This document shows positions 1-5,324 of a stretch of DNA of 5,324 bases, one piece after another. How positions within the stretch are numbered: position 1 is the first letter of the stretch; each line of letters begins with the position of its first letter. A program made the position numbers and the translations under genes. The DNA is taken from contig JAVBPS010000038.1 of NCBI GenBank assembly GCA_031549495.1, forward strand, positions 1 through 5,324, written 5' to 3'. The DNA is from JAVBOW01 sp031549495. GTDB taxonomy: Bacteria; Bacteroidota; Bacteroidia; Bacteroidales; Rikenellaceae. The notes below the pieces were generated by a model, which did no database searches, was not told the DNA's origin, and saw only the letters and a program-made list of their open reading frames with translations.

Positions 1-61
1 GCGCGCTCCACCCCTTTTCCTGTTCGCGCGGTGGTAACTCCTTTATATTTTTTCAGTGTAT

Positions 62-93
62 GTCCCCTCGCCGCTACGCTCACTCGGGATGAC
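62..93 (-). repeat. REP-like intergenic repeat, diverged single arm
   Basis: Read on the minus strand, this stretch begins GTCATCCCGAGTGAGCG and continues into a GCGGCGAGGGG-like tail. Its first 14 bases match 11 of 14 bases of the arm of the inverted repeat at 2879-2971 (GTCATTCAGAGCGA). Both have the layout GTCAT-yC-nGAG-yGA followed by an AGCG core. It lies 16 bp past the stop codon of the 176-residue gene, a typical position for REP-type elements. No second arm is visible in the window, and no T-run follows on the minus strand, so it is not a normal intrinsic terminator. Membership of the same repeat family is an inference from this short similarity. Confidence 0.4.
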
Positions 94-108
94 GTGATTA
101 AAGAGCGG

Positions 109-639
109 TCAGAAAGTGTAGCTGAGTCCGATATTGCCCGAAGGGGTGATGCCGAAAGAGAGTTCAGGGACAGGTTTCAATCCCCCGTTATACATCTTCA
201 CCGATTTGCGGATCTTTTTATTTGCAAAGCCGCTCATGATCACACCTCCGATTATCACAACTCCGCCACCGATTATCATTCCCACATAAGCTTGCGTCAT
301 AGAGGAATCTATGCTGCCCTTGCTGACAGACGACGATCCGAGCAATCCAACGGTGCCAAAACCTGCCGCGAATCCCCCTATGCCGCCGAGAACTACGCCT
401 CCCGCCCACAGGCCTTTCCCGGATCGAAGAACACGCAATGCATCCGGATCGGTGGCGATGATATTTTCAGCCTGTTTCAAGGTCAGGCGGATGCCGTTCA
501 AGTAAATATCCCCTCGTTTGATCATCAGCTCCATGTTAGCGGGAACTGATTGGGCCTCCGGGGTCTCCTGCTGCTGGGCCATAGCGGCATAACCCATGGC
601 GAGAAACGCGATAAGTAACCAGGTAAATTTTTTCGTCAT
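109..639 (-). CDS. Secreted/envelope hypothetical protein with two Gly-rich hydrophobic segments
   Basis: A 176-residue protein that I cannot assign to a named family. The N-terminus is a clear Sec signal peptide (MTKK, then a hydrophobic stretch to about residue 20) with a likely cleavage site AMA|QQ after residue 21, so the product leaves the cytoplasm. No lipobox cysteine is present. A polar region (about 22-75) contains the segment GDIYLNGIRLT. Two Gly-rich hydrophobic segments follow, at about 76-101 and 116-139, with GGxGG-type spacing that resembles glycine zippers, separated by a Ser-rich loop. A basic stretch KKIRK lies at 141-145, and the C-terminus is a short beta-like tail ending LSYTF. 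The two segments could be membrane helices in the inner membrane or an oligomerising envelope insert. The terminal Phe recalls outer-membrane proteins, but 176 residues with these helices do not look like a barrel. The ATG lies 33 bp after the rsmA stop on the same strand, so it is probably the last gene of that operon. Confidence 0.8.
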   Translation of the reverse strand: MTKKFTWLLIAFLAMGYAAMAQQQETPEAQSVPANMELMIKRGDIYLNGIRLTLKQAENIIATDPDALRVLRSGKGLWAGGVVLGGIGGFAAGFGTVGLLGSSSVSKGSIDSSMTQAYVGMIIGGGVVIIGGVIMSGFANKKIRKSVKMYNGGLKPVPELSFGITPSGNIGLSYTF

Positions 640-672
640 ATTCTATCGGGCCAAGGGTTAGTCTATTCTGTG

Positions 673-1473
673 TCAGCGCCGGTTTTCAGCCACCCAGCGG
701 GTCAGTTCTACGAAATCCGCCACCGAGAGGGTTTCGGCGCGGCGGGAAAAGAAGGGGTGTTCCGCGCCGCCGAAATCGCCGAAGGCGGCGCGCAGGGCGT
801 TGCGCAGCATCTTGCGGCGCTGGTTGAAGCCCGCCTTGACGACTTTTACGAACAGTTGCTCGTCGCAGTCGAGTCGCTGGACCCCGTTGCGGCGCAGGCG
901 GACGACGGCGCTTTTGACTTTGGGCGGGGGGTTGAAGACGTTTTCGTTGACCGTGAAGAGGTATTCGATGTCGTACCACGCCTGCAGCAACACGCTCAGG
1001 ATGCCGTACTCGCGGCTGCCGGGCGGCTCGGCGATGCGTACGGCGACCTCTTTCTGCACCATGCCGACCACTTCGGGGATGAGGTCGCGGTTGTCCAGCA
1101 CTTTGAAAAAGATCTGCGAAGAGATGTTATAGGGGAAATTGCCGATGATGCGCAACCCGGACGGGTATGCGTCGGCAGGGAACATCGCCGCCAGGTCCAT
1201 TTGCAGAAAATCGCCCTCCACCAGGCGCGGGGCGAAGGCCGGGTAGTGCGCGCGCAGGTAGGCCACGCTCTCCGCGTCGACCTCGGCGGCCCAGAGGGTC
1301 AGTTCGCCCTGCGCTTCCCGCTCCAGGAGGAATTGGGTCAGCACGCCCGTTCCCGGGCCCACTTCCAGCACGGCCGTGCGGTCCACGGCGGCGAGGCTCC
1401 CGGCGATCTTGCGGGCGATATTCAGGTCGGTCAGAAAATGCTGGCCGAGGTGTTTTTTAGCGCGTACTTCCAT
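673..1473 (-). CDS. rsmA: 16S rRNA (adenine(1518)-N6/adenine(1519)-N6)-dimethyltransferase RsmA (KsgA)
   Basis: RsmA uses S-adenosylmethionine to dimethylate two adjacent adenines in the 3'-terminal hairpin of 16S rRNA, a late checkpoint in 30S assembly in the cytoplasm. The 266-residue length is normal for the family. Visible motifs, numbered from the ATG at 1473: the N-terminal KKHLGQHFL, the SAM-binding motif I EVGPGTGVLT (37-46), the acidic residue in GDF (87-89), the catalytic motif NFPYN (112-116, the usual N-L/F-P-Y), KEVAVRI (141-147), FNPPPKVKSAVV (180-191), and the basic RNA-binding stretch FNQRRKMLRNAL (216-227). A TTG codon directly before the ATG would add one residue; I chose the ATG. 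The start lies only 6 bp after the stop of the upstream secreted-protein gene, so translational coupling is likely. All key residues are present and the gene looks intact. Confidence 0.97.
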   Translation of the reverse strand: MEVRAKKHLGQHFLTDLNIARKIAGSLAAVDRTAVLEVGPGTGVLTQFLLEREAQGELTLWAAEVDAESVAYLRAHYPAFAPRLVEGDFLQMDLAAMFPADAYPSGLRIIGNFPYNISSQIFFKVLDNRDLIPEVVGMVQKEVAVRIAEPPGSREYGILSVLLQAWYDIEYLFTVNENVFNPPPKVKSAVVRLRRNGVQRLDCDEQLFVKVVKAGFNQRRKMLRNALRAAFGDFGGAEHPFFSRRAETLSVADFVELTRWVAENRR

Positions 1474-1479
1474 CAAACT

Positions 1480-2481
1480 TTATTGCTTTTTCTTGAATCC
1501 CACCCGCGAGAAATGGTGATTGAGGTTTACCGAGAACTCGCGGTCCTGCTTCCAGGCCTGGTACCCTTCCGTGTCGGGCACAAAACCGTCGGGCAGCCAG
1601 AGCAGCGAGAAGAATTGATCCAGGATGAACTCGTTCAGGAAGCCCGAATCGACGATCTCGTTTACCTCGTCGATATAGCGCTGTATCGACGGATCGGAAT
1701 CCTTCCCTTCGGCTTCCCGGGAGATCTCGGCAAAGGTTTTGAGCGCCGTTTCGTGCAGCGCCAGGTACATCCCCGGGAAACCGGAAGCGCGTTCCTGCGC
1801 GCTGACCTGCTTGAGCGCCCAATTTATTTTGCTTATCGATGCCCCCGTTACGCTCTTCATAAGAACGGGATGCATGATCAGTCCGTCGCCGAGTTTCATA
1901 TCCACGTCATCGCCCGCGGGAGAGACGGCCGTCAGCGCGGGCGGAGGATACGCCTCCAATATCCGTTCGGTGAGTTGCGTCAGTCCGTCCAGTTCCAGCA
2001 GGCTGGTGGTGATCCGCAATTTATAGTACCAGCCGCCGCACTCGAAGAGCACGACCTCGGAAAGGTTACCGTCCTGGGTGGTGAAAACGCCCCGCATCCC
2101 GTTGCAAATATAGTTCTCGTTCGAGGAACGTATAAGCGCGCAATCGAGGTCTACCGCCTTCCCGACGTTGACCGCGGCCCGGGCGACATCCAGGAAATTG
2201 CGGTGCAGGCGATCCTCCATAGGCGCTTCTGCCGGATAGATATAGATGGAAACCAGCGTGCTCTTGCCACCCTCCTGCAACTTGTAATTCAGGCCTACGT
2301 CCTCTCTTTTTTTATCAAAGGCCGTGATCCGGGTCCGCTCGTATCCGTCGAATTGGGTCTTCGGGAAGGCCAGGCCGGTGGCTTTGTGGATGTAATCCCC
2401 TTTGGCCTTGATGGTTTTCGCCTGGCCGAAAGCCAGGGCGGGGAGCAATACAAGACAGATCAGGTAGAAAACTCGTTTCAT
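1480..2481 (-). CDS. Secreted protein of unknown function
   Basis: A 333-residue protein that I do not recognise as a named family. It begins with a good Sec signal peptide: MKR, a hydrophobic core to about residue 17, and a likely cut at AFG|QA after residue 19. Cys9 sits inside the hydrophobic core without a lipobox, so a lipoprotein is unlikely. The mature N-terminal half (about 28-180) has a mixed beta/alpha look, with GLAFPKTQFDGYERTRI followed by YKL and a VSIYIYPAE strand. Similar FP...Y.R...Y.YP patterns occur in uncharacterised secreted proteins of Bacteroidota and Proteobacteria (from memory, not searched). Cys114, Cys126 and Cys148 fall in this half and could form a disulfide. A Pro-rich joint (about 179-188) leads to a more helical C-terminal half, which ends in a basic tail GFKKKQ. 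No catalytic motif is evident. The gene lies 24 bp after the Cys-rich gene and 6 bp before rsmA, so it is probably co-transcribed with both. Confidence 0.82.
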   Translation of the reverse strand: MKRVFYLICLVLLPALAFGQAKTIKAKGDYIHKATGLAFPKTQFDGYERTRITAFDKKREDVGLNYKLQEGGKSTLVSIYIYPAEAPMEDRLHRNFLDVARAAVNVGKAVDLDCALIRSSNENYICNGMRGVFTTQDGNLSEVVLFECGGWYYKLRITTSLLELDGLTQLTERILEAYPPPALTAVSPAGDDVDMKLGDGLIMHPVLMKSVTGASISKINWALKQVSAQERASGFPGMYLALHETALKTFAEISREAEGKDSDPSIQRYIDEVNEIVDSGFLNEFILDQFFSLLWLPDGFVPDTEGYQAWKQDREFSVNLNHHFSRVGFKKKQ

Positions 2482-2505
2482 AGGCGGAGAGTTTAATGCA
2501 GTCGG

Positions 2506-2859
2506 TTACGCTTTCCCGTTGCGGCGCAGGGCCATCCGGCCGATCGACTGCATCTCGGCGGCGAAATCCTGCGGGCCCACCTCGCGGATGCGGCGGATGC
2601 AGGCGTAGCGGTCGGTGTCGAACAGCAGGCCGATGATTTTGGCGGGGATGTTGTTGAATTTGCGGCACTCTTTCAGGTTCAGAAAGTCTGTGCAGTCGGC
2701 GCAGGAGGTGTAACCGCGCTCCAGGCAGCAGGTCCGGATGGCGCACCAGGTCGCTTTCTGATTGTCCCGGCAGCCGGGGCATGTGCCTTTTTTGTGGGAG
2801 CGGCAGGCGCCGCAATAAATCCCGCAGAATGCGAGGGGGCCGGGGGTCGGGTTAGTCAT
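2506..2859 (-). CDS. Cys-rich DUF3795-type protein, probable metal binder
   Basis: A 117-residue cytoplasmic protein (no signal peptide) with 12 cysteines. They fall in closely spaced pairs: C12-x3-C16-x2-C19, C27-x2-C30, C39, C44-C45, C53-x2-C56, C65 and C87. The opening FCGIYCGAC, the CPGC knuckle and the C-x4-CC-x7-C-x2-C spacing resemble DUF3795, a small family of unknown function found in Bacteroidota, Firmicutes and archaea. Such a cysteine layout suggests binding of zinc or possibly an iron-sulfur cluster, which is inference. The less Cys-rich tail (about 66-117) is basic and helical in character, ending RRNGKA. It is the first gene of the apparent operon running to position 109. Its ATG lies 19 bp from the large inverted repeat, and the leader between them is A-rich on the coding strand without a strong Shine-Dalgarno sequence. 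The family assignment rests on motif memory, not on a search. Confidence 0.82.
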   Translation of the reverse strand: MTNPTPGPLAFCGIYCGACRSHKKGTCPGCRDNQKATWCAIRTCCLERGYTSCADCTDFLNLKECRKFNNIPAKIIGLLFDTDRYACIRRIREVGPQDFAAEMQSIGRMALRRNGKA

Positions 2860-2878
2860 ATACCGTCTAATTTTTCTT

Positions 2879-2971
2879 TTGTCATTCAGAGCGAAGCGAA
2901 GAATCTTGGTCGGAATGGGTCTGACCTGAACACAGCCCGACCAAGATTCTTCGCTTCGCTCTGAATGACAA
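2879..2971. repeat. Perfect 35-bp inverted repeat (REP/BIME-like palindrome)
   Basis: The arms at 2879-2913 and 2937-2971 are perfect reverse complements over 35 bp and enclose a 23-base spacer (2914-2936). Each arm contains a direct repeat of the pentamer GCGAA (GCGAAGCGAAGAATC). The element fills most of the gap between the end of recQ (41 bp away) and the DUF3795-type start (19 bp away). Neither side has a proper U-tract for an intrinsic terminator: on the minus strand the stem is followed by an A-rich stretch. It could still end or process recQ transcripts as a long hairpin. Similar GTCATTC-nGAGCGAAGCGAAGAATC sequences are, to my recollection, dispersed in intergenic regions of Bacteroidota and other bacteria. 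No target-site duplication is visible at its borders. Confidence 0.9.
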
Positions 2972-3011
2972 GCAATAATGCTCTATGTGCGTAGCGGGCA
3001 TGCAGCATCAC

Positions 3012-5204
<2,193 letters not shown>

Positions 5205-5271
5205 AGATATGTGTTTCTCAGTTTGGTTGGGATTCGATTACCGAAGATATTCATTTTTTCCGATATTTGCC

Positions 5272-5279
5272 TAACTTTG
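5272..5279 (+). promoter_or_regulatory. Bacteroidetes -7 promoter element for the plus-strand gene
   Basis: TAACTTTG matches the Bacteroidota -7 consensus TAnnTTTG exactly. It lies 19 bp before the ATG at 5299, which puts the expected transcription start at about 5283-5287 and leaves a short A/T-rich leader. At the spacing expected for a -33 TTTG box there is only a T-rich stretch and no exact match, so the promoter is supported by the -7 box and its position alone. Confidence 0.6.
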
Positions 5280-5298
5280 TAGAAATATTTTTTTCAAC

Positions 5299-5324
5299 AT
5301 GAGATTATACACCGAAGAGCTGGT
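5299..5324 (+). CDS. 5' end of a plus-strand gene, possibly LPS export ABC transporter ATPase LptB
   Basis: Only the first eight codons and two bases of the ninth are in the window: ATG AGA TTA TAC ACC GAA GAG CTG GT, giving M-R-L-Y-T-E-E-L-V. The ATG follows a T-rich leader and an exact -7 promoter element, and diverges from recQ, so a real start is likely. The residues resemble the N-terminus of Bacteroidota LptB proteins, which commonly begin M-x-L-x-T/A-E-x-L-V-K-K-Y before Walker A. LptB is the cytoplasmic ATPase that powers transport of lipopolysaccharide to the outer membrane. Nine residues are too few to prove this, so no symbol is given. Other ABC ATPases start similarly. Confidence 0.5.

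Noticed and set aside
1..34. GCGCG...CGCGC and CCACC...GGTGG pairings at the window start, considered as an RNA hairpin or tRNA fragment
   Set aside because: The two pairings cross each other and no T-loop or CCA end is present. The sequence is cut by the window edge.
2..37. Possible C-terminal tail of a plus-strand gene (RAPPLFLFARW then TAA)
   Set aside because: Eleven codons at the window edge cannot be told from chance, and no upstream sequence is available.
31..549. 172-codon open frame on the plus strand opposite the Gly-rich envelope protein gene
   Set aside because: The minus-strand frame has a convincing signal peptide, organised hydrophobic segments and operon context. The plus-strand product shows no such features.
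670..2496. 608-codon open frame on the plus strand across rsmA and the secreted-protein gene
   Set aside because: It is antisense to two genes with clear motifs or a signal peptide. Its translation is low-complexity and rich in Arg, Gly, Val and Asp, as expected from the complement of GC-rich codons, and it shows no domain.
2860..3011. Promoter for the four-gene minus-strand operon
   Set aside because: No TAnnTTTG match was found on the minus strand. The nearest sequence, TATTGCTTG, has an extra base. Transcription may come from recQ read-through or an atypical promoter.
5242..5249. TATCTTCG on the minus strand as a recQ -7 element
   Set aside because: It differs from TAnnTTTG at one fixed position and no -33 TTTG lies at the right distance, so the match is too weak to annotate.

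Overview
The window looks like chromosomal DNA of a Bacteroidota bacterium, most likely of the order Bacteroidales. The grounds are a TAnnTTTG-type -7 promoter element, A/T-rich leaders without clear Shine-Dalgarno sequences, the long RecQ with a C-terminal extension common in this phylum, and two secreted proteins of Bacteroidetes style. The DNA appears moderately GC-rich by eye, which would fit an Alistipes/Rikenellaceae-like genome, but that finer placement is only inference. Both recognisable complete genes are core functions, and there is no transposase, phage gene or CRISPR array.

Layout. Positions 1-108 hold no gene that can be supported, but contain a short REP-like repeat (62-93). 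From 2859 down to 109, four genes run head to tail on the minus strand with gaps of only 24, 6 and 33 bp, so they probably form one transcription unit: a Cys-rich DUF3795-type protein, a secreted 333-residue protein of unknown function, the 16S rRNA dimethyltransferase rsmA (ksgA), and a small secreted or envelope protein with two Gly-rich hydrophobic segments. A 152-bp intergenic region (2860-3011) carries a perfect 35-bp inverted repeat. Upstream of it lies recQ (5204-3012, minus), a full RecQ helicase with helicase core, zinc/RQC, HRDC and a C-terminal HTH-like extension. A 94-bp divergent intergenic region then leads to the first codons of a plus-strand gene at 5299, tentatively lptB.

Together the genes suggest housekeeping: ribosome maturation (RsmA), DNA repair (RecQ) and possibly LPS transport (LptB), with three uncharacterised proteins placed around rsmA. 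The least ordinary items are the perfect 35-bp palindrome with a diverged relative at 62-93, and the unknown genes tightly linked to rsmA. I see no convincing new multi-gene system here.
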